From Scenedesmus sp. ARA3 (lineage: Eukaryota > Chlorophyta > Chlorophyceae > Sphaeropleales > Scenedesmaceae), in the NCBI GenBank assembly GCA_004335835.1, contig RWJK01000976.1:8880-72879 (forward strand): a stretch of 64,000 bases of DNA. The letters are read 5' to 3'. Of the stretch, positions 12,327 to 25,200 are shown piece by piece (within the stretch, counting starts at the first letter, position 1; every line of letters begins with the position of its first letter). The position numbers were made by a program, and so were the translations under genes. The notes under the pieces were generated by a model, which saw nothing but the letters and a program-made list of their open reading frames with translations, was not told the origin of the DNA and ran no database searches.

Positions 12327-13997
12327 CGTGCAGCACTGCATGTCATCACCAGGCAAGGGCCGGCAGCACTGCAGCAACCTAGCAGGCTCCTTGCTGCATC
12401 GAACAGGGGACACAGCATGGTGAGTCTTTTGCGTGTATTCTAATTGTACTGGGATAGTAGCAGCTTGCTGAGCGCTGCTGTGCGAGCGTATGTGTGTGCA
12501 TCGCTGCGCTGGGTGGCGTGTCCACTGTAGCTGAGCTGCTGTGAGCTGCATGCTGCACAGCAGCATGCCATTATCAATGAAGCAGCCTTTGCAGCTGACG
12601 GCATGCACACAATACGCATGTCTGTTGGTTGCGGACATCTGCACCTAATCCAAAAGGCCAGTGTACACTGCCACGTTGCAGCGGCTGCGCACTGGGTGCC
12701 ATGCAGGCACGGGAAATGACGTAGCCCTGCATGCATGCAAGCATGTTGTCCGACCAAGGTTGTCAAGCACATCATGAACATGGTGCTCAGTTGATGTTGA
12801 TGGTGCCTTTCCTCGGAATGCTTTGTTGCTGTGGCCCGGCAGTCACTGCATAGGCAGCCGTGCATGGTGCTACTGCAATTGTTAGCTTGCGGCGGGGCAG
12901 CTCACCTGCACGGTGTGTGCTGCTCTGAACTGCGTGGCGGTGCGTTGGCACTGTCGACTTGGCTACAAGTTACAACAAGTCGACTGACGTCAGTATGCCG
13001 TTGCTCGCAGCGTTGGTGTCTGTGACTACTTGAGTCCACATGACTTCATTTCGACTGCGCTCCGGAGCCCAACTATGTGTTTTAGGTTGGCAAGCGGTTC
13101 AGTGGTATACACCTATTGTTGGTGTAGTTACACAGCCTCGAGCTCCTGTCAGTCACATGAACTGCAGCAGTTGCCAGTGGCCAGCCTCGTTGACCAACCC
13201 ACTGGCATGGGCACTGCTCTGGCAGGGCACTATGATATCACAGTGAGGGGAGTGCTATACGTTTGCGACACTGCCCACTGGATGCGCCCATGCATGCATG
13301 CATGTGCTTGCAACAGAGCTCTGTTGCTCGAGCCCAGTTCAGGCAAGAACCATGCATGGCATGTGTAGACTGTTTGTTGAACGCCTGGGTGCTGCGTTGA
13401 CGCAAGCAGCAGATGTGCACACCCTGTAACACACCTGATATGCGCGCGTCGTGCAGGCTTTGCAACGCTTTCCAAAAGCTAGATTGCATGTAACCTTTGA
13501 TACATTCAGCTCAGGTCACCTGCCGCTGTGCAACCATTGAGCGTGTGAATGACGGCATTGTATGCAGCATTTGCGCTCAAAGCTGAAGGCTGTGGTAGGA
13601 ACACGAAATCTAACTGAATAATCATACTGCAGCACACAGTCGCAGGGCATGCCGTAAAATGTTGGGCCCCATTCTAGCCTGATGAGCATGCGAAAACTGT
13701 CATTTTACATGTGCTGCCAGCAACAGTTTTGCGGCAGCAGACAACCAAGGCAGCCCACAGCCGGATTTCAAACAAAAATAGACGAACAGCCCACATACTG
13801 CTTGAAACCACAACACAAAAACAAGCTGAGCTCTCACACATCTGACTCAATGGCACACATACTGTACAACCGGCACGTATGGTACAGATGGCAACTAGCC
13901 ACGCACGAATAGCGTCAGTCAGCAGTACAGCGCAGGCGCCTTTTGCGGCTGCCGCTGCCACCACCGCCACTACCTGCTGCTGCTGCTGCTGCCGCCG
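12327..13997. other. Convergent intergenic region, no supported gene
   Basis: Holds the 3' flanks of the 154-residue gene and MED8. A CATG-rich palindromic stretch (catgcatgcatgcatg) lies near 13290-13305. Nothing else stands out: short open frames lack domains and splice context. Confidence 0.6.
13705..13709 (-). terminator. Possible TGTAA polyadenylation signal for MED8
   Basis: TTACA on the + strand reads TGTAA on the MED8 sense strand, about 290 nt past the stop. TGTAA is the known poly(A) signal of chlorophycean algae; use here is inferred from position only. Confidence 0.3.
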
Positions 13998-14082
13998 TCA
14001 CCTGTGCTTGCCGTCCTCCCTCAGCAGCTCCCCGCTCATGATCTTGGCGATCAGCACATCCTCAGCACTGGCCTCGCTTGGC

Positions 14083-14114
<32 letters not shown>

Positions 14115-14644
14115 CTGGCCTGGCGGCCGGGCTCGCTTCTGGCCCACCACTTCGTACGTCACGCCGTGCTGCTGGCCAGGCAAGCTGCCGCCTGCCTTCT
14201 CCCGTGCATGTGCGGCTGCTGTCGCTGCTGCTGAGATCTCCCGTGTCAGTGCGTCTATGTCCCTGCGCATCTTGCCCTGGCCAGCACAGACAGCACACCC
14301 AAAGAAGGAGCAGCAGAGTACACGACAAGCAAATTCAGCCAGCTGCACGTCACAGATAATGCAATAGTATCTTATGTATACAAGCTTGCAGCAATCGCTC
14401 CTAACAGCACCCTCTGCCACATCAATGACCAGCATTTGCTGCGCTGTTGATGATGCTGCTGTTTTGAACACAGCGTGACAACACAAAAACCCATGTGTGG
14501 GCCCCAAACACTGTGTTGCCCCCCTCCTGCTGTCCCCGCGCACCTTGGGGTCCAGCACGCCTGCTGGCAGCTCCCGGGGCGTGTTTTTGCTGGGGTGGTT
14601 CATGTTGGTCAGCCAGCCCACAGCCTCCTGCAGGTCCTCAACCT

Positions 14645-14687
<43 letters not shown>

Positions 14688-16322
14688 ACAACAATCAGCA
14701 GCAAACCCCCAGCAGTTGGCGTGCAAGCGCTGCCAGGCAGGCATCGGCAGCACACTGCAACCAGGCGGTCAGGTGTGCCCTCATGTGTGAGAGACAGCAA
14801 CACGCACAGCAGCGCGCCACTCTACATGCAAGTGGCTGCTGCACACTTCATGCCACTAGCTCATATAACATGCTAGCCCTAAGCAAGCGCGCTTTCCACA
14901 GAAACCATTCAAAGTGCGTGCTGCCGCACCCAGCCGCAGCACCGCCACCGCCACGCACCTGCTCCCGCACCCTCCGGAACAGCTCTACGTCACTGCCGGG
15001 CCCCAGGCTGCCGCCGGGCGGCAGCATGCCTGCACGCCAGCCCGCGTCCTGCTCCACCTGCTCCGGCAGCAGCCGGCTGGCCAGCAGCTCAGGCACGCCT
15101 GACGTGCGGCACACGGTGCAAGGCAGGGGCAGCACGATGTGAACCAAATGCAGCCACCAGTGACAGAAGAGTGCAGGTCACAGGGGATGGGAGACAGCGG
15201 CAGTGTGGTGGCTGGGTGCTGCTGCAGGCCGCTTTGATACAGCATCAGCCTGGCAGCAGCCGGCTTCAAACAGTCGATGCCAAGCACGGTGTCACCCGTG
15301 CGGCTGCATTCAGGCATGGCCGTGCTTGCTCATTGCCGCAGTATGCGCCAACAATCTTCCAAGTCACACTGATTGTTGACTTTATGCTGACAAGTGTCCG
15401 CGCATCACAGTGCATGGCTGCCTCCTGCTCCTACTGCGGCTGCCTGTGCCCACTGAGCACGCCCCACCACTGCTGGCACCACTGCCGGCACAGGCATGTG
15501 CCACTGGCATCACACTGGCGTGCTCCTGCGCTGCTCACTGTTCTCAATGCCCGGGTTGTCCACAAACTTGGGGTAGATGGTGTACTGCCGCATCAGCGGC
15601 CGCACCTCCGCCACAATCTGCAGCAGTGCAGCAGTGGACAGCATAGGCCCACTAGCAGGAGGCTGCCCAGGCTGCACAACAGCTTGCGCAGCTGCACATG
15701 TTGCCTGCTGAACTTATGTACACTGCTTGTGAGAAGCCACATGCTGAACCGCTGCGCACTAATGGCCTGCTGTGGTTGCAGTGACCGTGTCACCAACTAC
15801 CATGCAGGCAGGGCAGGTACAGTAGCCATGACGGTACTGCAAATGTTGTGCACGCATGCTTGCAAGAACACGTGCCAGCTGCTGCTACTGTGACCACCAT
15901 GTGCCACAGCTGCCAGAATAGCCACCTACTGCTGTGTATGTGTTGTTGATGACTGACAGCTGGTCCAGGAATGACTTCCAGTGGATGCCCCTGCTGTGCA
16001 TCTCCATCAGCAGCGTGTCAAGCGTGCGGATCAGCTCAGCCACGCGCTCCTGCACCTGTTTGCACGCAATACCACACCATTGCGTCAATATTCATCAAAC
16101 TTTGAGTAAGTTCGTGTGGAACTTGAAGCAGAAAAGCCAGAGCAGCAGCACAGCACAGCAGCAGCAACAGTAGGGTGTCCCGTCCTTATCATGCCAGCAC
16201 GCATCTCTGCATCGTCCTCACACCTTTCTTAAATTCAGCTGGTCGCCCCCGGATCCCCAGCACAACTGCATGAGCTGTGCATGGCCCTGATCGCCCAGCG
16301 CTCCTGCTGCTTGCGAAGCCAT
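13998..16322 (-). CDS. MED8: Mediator of RNA polymerase II transcription subunit 8
   Basis: MED8 is a subunit of the Mediator head module that links activators to RNA polymerase II in the nucleus. Six exons join in phase to 273 residues: 16322-16224, 16055-15930, 15617-15539, 15098-14959, 14642-14544, 14276-13998. Recognition rests on colinear blocks shared with human and plant MED8: a helical start (VAELIRTLDTLLMEM), then HWKSFLDQLSVIN, then a Pro/Ile stretch (YTIYPKFVDNPG), then VPELLASRLLPEQVEQD. The C-terminal part is coiled with an Ala run and a short tail (KIMSGELLREDGKHR). The stop overlaps a possible GTGACG donor, so a further exon cannot be excluded. Overall identity to animals looks low, which is usual for Mediator subunits. 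Confidence 0.7.
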
Positions 16323-17686
16323 CCTTGGGCGACGATGTGGCAGAGCGCACAGCTCCTGCTAACTACCAACGGTTATCTGAGCTACTTCATATCCATGTAC
16401 GAAACAAAGCGGGCACTCGTGTATAGCGTGTAAGGTTACCCAGAGCTCAGCTCTGTACTTCAGTGTACAGCTACCGCAACGAACTGCTTGAGCCACACTC
16501 AAAGGATGCCTAACATCTGGAACAACTTAGCACAACTTCAATAGCACAGGACACTGACAGTGCCCATGTGTCCATCACACTTCCAGCAGTGTTGTTATGT
16601 CTGGCTAGTAACACAGTGTTATCCCGCCGGAATCCAACGCTGCAAGTCCTTGAATAACACAGACAAGGCTTGACTATTGCTTTGGCACTGTATGCACGTT
16701 ATAACCCTTTATACAGGTACAGCAAACCCCGAAAACCTCACATGCATGTACCAGCAATCCTATGCTTACTAACGTATATTGGGCACTTGCGGTGATCGCC
16801 CACGTTGCACACGTCAACATATGCCAGCAAGTAATTGACATTTGGCTGTTCCGAGCCTCCAGAGCGCTGCTCGCGCTGTCAAATCTAAATGCCAATGCAC
16901 ATGCAGTGCATATGCAGAGTAGTTTCCCTGGCACCCAGTTGCTGGGGTCCCACGTGGCACGAGGTTGCTCGATGCTGGGCAATATAAGGTAGACATACTT
17001 AGGTTTGCATCTCCTGCCGAGCACCCATCCTTGCCACGCATTGAGTTTGCCATGCTTGCAGTGCGGGCACTTGGCACCATACCCATGGTATGCATAGTAC
17101 AAATCATGCATGCCTCAAACACATGCCTGACAATAAAAACCATGCAGCCCGACGACACGCTTTGGTACCCTCCCTGGTGCGCCCTGTTCACCCGCATCAT
17201 TGTTGGTGCTGCACACACGGCTCAGTGGGGTTGCCTGTGGAGCTAGTGGCAGTCAATGCCTGGCACTCCACTTGATTCAAATGCATGACCACCGCCACAG
17301 CTTCATTGACAGTCAAAAAGTGCCACCTCACGTAGCCATGCGTGCAAGCCATTCCAAACACACAAGGGTTTCCCCTAGAACGACTTGATGTCCGGGTCCC
17401 CCTTCACCTCTCACAATGCCGCAATTATCCGCAGCCGCCATCGCTCAATTTGCCTCATGTTGCATTTCACATGTCAGCCATTAGCTGCAGGATGCGCAGG
17501 TGATGCCGCTGCCAAAACCCTCCTGCAGGACGTGCAGGTGATTTTGCTGGCAACACACTAGGTACTGCAGGCGGCACTAACAAAGCCAAGCATGTCATGC
17601 AGTATGCAGCCGCCCTGTTTCCCATTATATTTTCACAACCCACCACAGTCAGTTGTGGGGTTATGCGCACGTGGGTGCAGGCGTAC
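16323..17686. other. Intergenic region between alginate-lyase-like gene and MED8
   Basis: Contains the MED8 promoter and the 3' flank of the alginate-lyase-like gene. AT content is higher than in the exons. The only notable coding-like signal is a minus-strand CxxC open frame, listed separately. Confidence 0.5.
16674..17111 (-). other. Orphan ORF with CPHC zinc-ribbon-like motif, possible mobile-element remnant
   Basis: This 145-codon frame opens with ATG at 17111 just after an in-frame stop. It reads YYAYHGYGAKCPHCKHGKL, then a Trp/Arg-containing stretch ending near WDPSNWVPGK, before degrading into low-information sequence. A Cys-Pro-x-Cys knuckle followed by GW and basic residues is seen in some repeat-derived proteins of algae and fungi. 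I see no partner exons, so this is more likely a decayed fragment than a working gene. Confidence 0.25.
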
Positions 17687-20600
17687 TCAAGGCGCCTTGC
17701 ACTCTGCGCTGGTCATCTTGAGCAGCGCGCGCAGGCCCGGCCGCCACAGCTGGTAGGCGGTGTCTGCCGCAGCCAGCGTGCCCAGGCCCCATGACATCTC
17801 AAACCATTCGGGCGCAAATGTCTGCAGCAGCTGCCGCGTCTGCGGCAGCTGCATGCCCAGCCTGCCCCAGTAATGGTTGTAGCCCAGCTCCCAGCCTGCA
17901 GCAGCACCACAGCCAGCTCGCTCAGCACAGGCACACGCTCACTATGAGAATGTGCATGAAATCGCCAGCTTGGACATGGCGGCATGTAGCCACTTGCACC
18001 AGCTGTTCCGCAAATGGCCAGGGTGAACTCATGACTGGACGCAGGCCCAGCCCTGGTGCCAGCGCATGCTTCATCCTGCCGACCTCTGCCTCTGTTCTTG
18101 CCTAGAGCCTCTGCTGGCACAGACTATCTGTCGGGTGCGGGCCGCAGTTTACAGTGAATTCACGCCAGCCGCACACCTGTGGGCAGGAACTTCACGCCCA
18201 GCAGATACTTCACGCCGTCACGCAGCTCGCCGCCCGGCACTGCCTGCAGTGTCGTCTTGTTGAACTGGAACCACAGCTGCTTGGCGATGTCGAAGCGGTA
18301 CTCCGTGCCACTTGGGGCGGGCGGCAGGCCCTTGCCGTTGTCGTACCTGCGCATGACATCAAGTCAAGCAGGTGGTAAGGCTTGGTGGATCCAGGAACAA
18401 GCGACACTACAACTCAGTGATCTGCTCGCACACCAACGACAACCTGCAACAGTACCTTCCCTTTTTTGCTGTCTTGCTTAAAAGAGTGTGAATGCGATCC
18501 AGCAACGACAGCTCTGCAACGCTGGGACAAGGAGCTTACACATTGCAGACACACCCACAGCAGCGGTACAAAACAGCAACATCGGTGATGGCTGCAGCAG
18601 CGCCTGCGCCCCGCTCACCACTTGAAGCCCTGAGGCGGCTCCTCCTTGTTCTTGTCTGCCAGGATGATGCGGGCATGCAGCTCCATGGCTGCCGCCAGCG
18701 CGTGGCCGCCCACCATGTAAAGGTCATCACCCTGCTGGAAGGCCACCTCGGCAGCCTGCAGCAGCGGCAAGCAGGGGCAGCAGCAGCAGCAGCACCACCA
18801 CCACCACCAGTTGGATGTCATGCATGTCTCACTGTCTGCTATGTGATGCTCACTATCACAGTGCCCCATAAAAGTAAAGTTTGAGTCGACACCACTCGTG
18901 CACTCCTGCACCCTCACAACCACATACGGTTGTGCATGTGTGTTGTCTGGCTGCTGCGCTGACCATTTGCTCGAGTCTGTCAAACTTTGCTGTGCTGCTT
19001 CATGTTGCTGAGCTTGCAACAGCCCTCACACACGCGCTGCCAGGGCAGTGCTGCGGGCGCACCTGCAGTGCTGAGCCGAGCCCAAACTCCGAGTGGTAGA
19101 TGTCACGCAGAGTCTCGGTGCACTGCAGCAAGCAGCAACAGCAGCAAAGGGCAGACAAGATTGAGCACTGTAGCAGGTTGGCGGGCTAGGATAGCTGTTT
19201 GCAACACAAGCACATGTCACTGGCGCCAGTCCAGCTGGCCAGCAGCCGCAGCGCTGGTGGGCGGGCACACCACCCAGCAGCAGCAACTGATCTATGACTG
19301 CAGCTGTTATCACAATTGTGCCAGCATCACCTGCTGGCTGCGGCCCTTGTGCTGCAGGCAGCACACACCTCCAGCCCTGATGCTGACGCTACTACTCCCT
19401 CATTCAGTGATTCAATGTTTCTGCCACCCACCCACCTCGCCAGGTATCCGCTGTACACCATCCACTGTGGCCATGCTGCCGCGGCCCCACTTGAGGTAGT
19501 CCTTGATCGCAGTCCTTGCGAGCTCTAAGCCCGCCTTGTACCGATCCTTATTGTCTGCCAACACGCCAAAGCTGATCATTGCATCTGCAATCGTGGTGTG
19601 CCAGTTGCCGTACACGTTCTGCGCGCCGTTGGTGATGGCTCCCTGGGTGATGGTGGTCGCGTACGTCTCCATGACTGGCATCAGCACTGTGTTTACGTAA
19701 TTCACATAGCGGGGCAGCAGGGCCTGTGCGCGTGGCAGGTTCCTCAGCATCTCCAGGGCCTTGGCCATGCAGGCCACACCCCAGCCAGCCTCCAGAGGGC
19801 CTGCAGGCCATGCAACAAGCAGCGGCAAACATCAGCAGGCACACCATGTGCTGCGTATTCGTGGAATGACCAGCCCGCAACAGACGGGACCGGCCTGCAC
19901 TGTCACCTGTTCAAGAGCATGAAAAGGCGCGGCAGGCAGTGCACTAGGGCGCTGCTGGTGCTGCTACTGCTGCTGCTGCTGAGCTTAGTTGAGCTTGGCA
20001 GTGATAAGGCAGCTGCGTGGCTTCGTGACTCACCGTTTTCTTTCTGCAGGCCGAACTGCTGGTTGGTGTTGGTCCATGCCTCGATGATGCCCAGGGCGTT
20101 GTTGGCGTAGCGCTCATCAGAGGTGGCCCAGTAGGCCATGGCCTGCTTCATGGACATCTGCAGGGCAGCCAGCACACGCACGCACACCAACACATGAGCC
20201 ATCGCAGGTGACATCCTCATACATAACAGCCACCAGCAGGCACATCTCCTCCCCAGCCAGCAGAGAACCATGTGTCTCCCGCTCCTGCACTCTTGGAAGT
20301 ACTAGACACCAACTCAAAACCGGCAACCGCTCAGCTCTTGTGCACTCCTGGCACACACGGGATTGCTCACAGTCTGGCTGGCTGGCTGCAGTGCCGCAAC
20401 CCTGCCCACCTGGCCGTCCATCTCCACGAAGCTGACGTGGCCGCAGATGCCCTGGGGCGCTGCAGGCGTACCAGCAGGGTAGTTGGCTGGGCAGTTGGCT
20501 GCATTCGCCTCGTTGCCGCCATACTTGACCTCCACCTTGGTCATAGCCAGCGGCCCGGGGTAGCCATCCACGGGAGTGTTGATGGGCGGCGCCCAGCCGC

Positions 20601-21551
20601 CAGGATACGTCTTTGGCGGCACCCCCTGGCCCGACAGCAGCACGTCAGACGCGCCAGGCTGCGGGGAGTTGAAGTCGACCCTGTTGGCCATGCGGTAGCG
20701 CAGCGCCGCAAGCTCTGCGGGGCCGACGAGGCCGACTGGGTGCAGGAAGCCGCTGCCGCTGTTGGTGCTGCTGATCATGGCGTAGTCGTTGCGGATGGCG
20801 TTGAGCTTGGGGCGCTGCGCGAGGATGGAGATGGCTGCGTCCCTGACGTTGGTGATGACGTTGCGGTTCAGAGTGGCTGGCACCTGGCGGCAGGTGCAGC
20901 AGCAGCAGCAGGTAGCAGGTCGATGGGTGTCACCAGAAGTTTCTAGATGCGCAGAGAAGCACGCTGATGGCCAACGTGCATTGCTTGCCACAGAAGAGCA
21001 GCATGCAGGCACTTGTGATGCCTCTACAACCCTATGTTTCCCTCTACTACGCACGCAACACGCGCTGCCTGCTGCTGCCCCATGTAATTGAGCAGCAATT
21101 CGGAAATCATGGTGCATATGGCAATGCTGCTGCCAGGTTGTGCATGACGCACCGTCTGCCTCACTGAAGTCCAGGAGGTGCCATCAAAGGTGGGCACTAT
21201 CACCAGCCGCCGCAAAAGGCACCAGCCCCAGCGGAAGTTCATGCTTGTGTTGCGTGGGCCGCCAGCGTTCAGGTCTGCACGCATCTGCGCAGGCTGCAGC
21301 CCCTGGCGCACGCCCGCTGCTGCTGCTGCTACCTTGACTTCTTCCGCAGCAGCTGCTGGTGTGACAACATTTGCTTGGCAGCAGGCAACGTATTCGGCCT
21401 TCTGCTCTGCAGTGTCCACTGGCAGCTGACCACAGTTCACCACCTGCCGGTCTGAGCTGCACGAAAAGTCAGCTGTTGCAGTTGGTGCCAGCAGCGCAAG
21501 CAGCAGCAGCAACACAAGGCCCAGCAGCAGCTGCAGCCGGCATGGCTGCAT
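17687..21551 (-). CDS. Secreted alginate-lyase-superfamily protein
   Basis: Eight exons join in phase to 641 residues: 21551-21165, 20883-20410, 20157-20034, 19800-19436, 19122-19063, 18755-18619, 18346-18177, 17895-17687. Residues 1-27 are a signal peptide (Arg, then a Leu run ending TATA), so the product is exported. A Cys-containing spacer follows, then an (alpha/alpha)-barrel like Pfam Alginate_lyase (PF05426). Its landmarks are KQAMAYWATSDERYANNAL, EAGWGVACMAKALEMLR, YGNWHTTIADAMISF, ETLRDIYHSEFGLGSALQ, AEVAFQQGDDLY, WELGYNHYWGRLGM and WGLGTLAAADTAY. The NWH and RD..H blocks are where family members place catalytic or binding residues. Green algae make no alginate, so the substrate is probably another uronic-acid-rich wall or mucilage polymer; that is inference. 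The ATG at 21551 is the first in frame and starts the signal peptide. Confidence 0.82.
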
Positions 21552-22259
21552 GCTGCTGCTGCAGTAGCTATGATGTTTCACGGACAACTGAAGTCGTGAA
21601 GCTCCTTCCAGTCACAGCAACAGACAACAGGGCAACGAGAGGAAAGTAGTGTTTCAGACAACAGCTCCTCAACGGTGCTTCTGTACTGCTCCTTGTTGTG
21701 TGACGTCCGGTGTTGATCGTGTGCCTAGTTCTATCAAACTTTTTTGGCTGAGGCCGAGCTCAGGGCGGGAGAGAATTTGGCACATAAACTTGTGTGCGAC
21801 AGCAGATTGCGGAGAACAGCATGAATGGTGTTGAACACGTGTAGTCGGTTTCAAACGTTGAAATATGTTCGTTGTGTCAGTCGGGACGGCGTGATGAGTT
21901 CGGTGTCGGGCATCAGCACGCGGAAGGAAGAAGAGGGAAGTGGCACACCATCAGCATGCAGAGGCGACACCTGCCCAGATAAGAGACGTAAAATACTCGC
22001 AACAAAAACACTTTTGATGTACCGGTGTACAATTCAGCGGCTAGTATTGCTTCAGGGTGGAGTCACCGGCCATGAGTTACACCTGTCCCACCGCCAGCAG
22101 CAGTGACTAACAGTGGCAAGCAGCTGGTGCAGGAAAGGCCGCGTTGCTGCAGCACGTTGAAGTGCTGCAAGAATCGACAGCGCATCACACACATTCTGCA
22201 GAACTTGCGCCACTGTTATGTTGTCATGATGATTATCACATCAACTTGTTCTGTCACTG
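21552..22259. other. Intergenic region between ODA16 and alginate-lyase-like gene
   Basis: Contains the promoter of the alginate-lyase-like gene and the ODA16 3' flank. No ORF with recognisable features or RNA gene is seen. Confidence 0.6.
22077..22081 (-). terminator. Possible TGTAA polyadenylation signal for ODA16
   Basis: TGTAA on the sense strand about 180 nt past the ODA16 stop, the expected signal and distance in chlorophycean algae. Assignment is by position only. Confidence 0.4.
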
Positions 22260-25200
22260 CTACTGGCTTCCTGGGTCCTCCGTGACCTTCCATATTCGGC
22301 ACGTGTTGTCTTTTGAGCCTGTGATGATGGAGTCGCCTTCGTAGTTGAAAGCACAGCTGAATATCTCGTCTGTGTGACCAGACAGCACCTGTGGAGGTGT
22401 TGCATAAGGAGGGGGCAGCACGACAGCACGGCAGTTGTGGGCAGGGTTTGGCCATGCACAGACACCACTGATAACCTCAGATGTTGCTTGACCAGGCAAA
22501 ATCTGTGAGCTGCGCATAGCAGCTGTTGATGTGTCCAAATACGACGTTTGCTGAGGATTGCGGACAGTCGTCCATGTGTGCCGCTGTCACATTCCACCAT
22601 CAACACACACGCAACATTGGAGCTGTGCACTTTCAACGCATGCGTTTCCGCAGACAGGGCGGCCCTAGGTTGCAAGTCACCACTGCTCCCAGGCAAGCAC
22701 ACCTGCAGGCACTCCCCGCTTTCTGCATCCCACAGTCGGCAGGTGCGGTCACTGCTTGCTGTCAGAAGCCTTGTCGCCTGAAGGAGCGCACGACATTATG
22801 CACAGGTTCAGCAGCAGGGTTTTGCTGATATCACTGGGCAGCAGATGCATGCATCATTGCCTGCCATCCATGATCGCCATGCCGGTTACAGGCCAGGATT
22901 GATGCAGGGCAGCTGGCCCAGCTCACAAGCGGCATGTGAAGGTGGAAAGTGGTTGTGGTCTCAACCGCTAGCAAGCACTTCCTCTATCCCAGCAATACGC
23001 AGTTGACATTGAGTTTGCTGTAACACACACGCCTCTCTCCTTCCATACCACAGCGCTGCCAATGCCAGTCAAGCAGCGCAGCTCACCTGCGGGTTGAAGG
23101 CCACCTTGCTGATCTCGCCTGTGTGGCCTGTCAGCGTGGCCAGGCAGCTGCCCGTCATGGTGTTGTACAGCCTGCCAGCCAGCGCAGAAGAATGCATGAC
23201 TCTTTGCCCAGCATCACATGGGCAGCGGTCATTTTGGCAGGCATAATCACAAACCACGACGACACCATTGCCATGACCCTGCTGTATGCTGGCATGATCC
23301 ACTTTGACCCATCTTGTCCGGCTGACATCCTCACCCAGCATGTGACCAGATTTCTGTGTTTGCCTGAACAACACTGCAAGGTACTGGCTGCTCACACAGC
23401 ATCATTCCCACAGTGGCGGCAGCCCAGCGCCGCACCTTGCTGTGCCGTCAGCGCTGGCGCTCACGAAGCAGCTGCCGCTGGCGTTGAAGGCCACATCCAG
23501 CACCTCATCGCTGTGGCCTGTCTTCACCGACAGGCAGCGCCCGCTGCGCACATCCCACAGCCGCGCGGATGCATCTATAGAGCCGCTGAGGACTAAGCTG
23601 CCTGCAGGACACCAGCATTCACAACAACGCTATTGAGTAGTGGCGCTCATTAGTCAGCCTGGAACCAGCTGATGCGGATGCTGCTAACTGGTGTGCACAT
23701 CTTCACAAGGGGCTCCCATACGCAACCACTGGCACTGGCCGCACAGAAAACACCTTAAGTCAGTGCTGTGAGGTAAATGATTAAGACTGATGCGTGCTTT
23801 TTCATGCGAAAGGCAGTCATCACCAAGACAGCAGTTCCAACAGTATGGCTTCAGACAGTTGCTGGACGCCAGCAGCACAGACTGACAGGTCCCACTGCGC
23901 CAAGCTGAGGCAGCTGCTGCCTTCCGTCCCTCACCTGCGTGGTTGAACACTGTGCTGCTGACCTCGCCTCTGTGCCCTGACAGCACATGCACGCACTGCC
24001 CGCTCCGCACATCCCACAGCCTGCTGTCGTGGTCGAAGCTGCCAGTGGCCAGCAGGTCGCCTGCAGTGTTGAAGCAGACTGACACTATCTCCGCAGTGTG
24101 CCCTGACAGAGTCGCCCGCTCCTTGCCTGTTTCTACATCCCACAACTGCAGCAAAAGCAGCAGAAGTGGCAAAAGGCAGCCGACAAGTAAGCAACCCTCA
24201 CCATGTGGCACATTGCTGGCGCAGGCATCAAAGCATGTGTTGCAAATTGCAAGCTGTCACTGCTGCTGGTCACACTGTGTCCTACAACAGAACTTGCAGG
24301 AACTGCATGGAACTGCAAGGAAGATGTCTGCAGGAACAGCCAGGCGCTATGTTCCTCACCCTAGCTGTGTGATCCATGGAGCCTGTTGCTACTAGGGTAC
24401 TCTGAGGGTTGAATGCTGTGCACACGATCTCCATCTCGTGCCCTGCAAGACCAGCAGCAGCATAACTGTCAACAGGTTTGTGACTAAAACATGCCACAAA
24501 AAGGCAGGCAGTTGCTTGGTGTGCTAGTAATCAGTCAAAGGTCGTCATGTAGCTGGGCTGCTTACATTATGCACTACCTGGGAATGCAGCAGCTGCTTCT
24601 GACCTTTGAGTATGTGCAGGCACTGCCCAGTGTAGGCATCCCATATCCTGGCAGTCTTATCAAAGCTGCCTGTCACCACCTTGTCGCCAAAGGGGTTGTT
24701 GAATGCTATGGCATACACCTGTCAGCAGGTGCAACATACACGAGGCAGCGGCATTTCATGCTCAGCTCTGCACCCTACTCAAGAAGCCACAGATTGGCCG
24801 GCGGTTGCACAGCAGATGCAGGTCTGACGACAAGGCACTGCTGATAAATGTCATCACTAAACGGCTTTGCACCAGTTTGCAATAGGCACGCAATTGCCCT
24901 TCACATGGCGCTGCAACAACAGCAGCTATTGGGCTGCAAATGATCCCCAGGCGACAGGGTGTGGTGCAGTTCCTTTTCTTTTTATTTTGTGCACGCTGTG
25001 AGTCCAGCTGCTGCACATGGGCTGTACTGCTGGTTCCCTGCACCCACCACGTTCTTGTGGCCCTCCAGTATGTGCATCTCATCGCCTGTGTGTGTATCCC
25101 AGATCTGCAAATGTAGCATCCAAAAGGCATCAAAGTGGTGACAGACGGCGAGCAGCGATATCAACAGCTGCAGTGGGACACCCAGTTGCTTGTTCATCAG

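Noticed and set aside
20272..20946. Long plus-strand frame of 224 codons
   Set aside because: It is the antisense shadow of the large second exon of the alginate-lyase-like gene, whose minus-strand frame has conserved motifs and phase-correct junctions.
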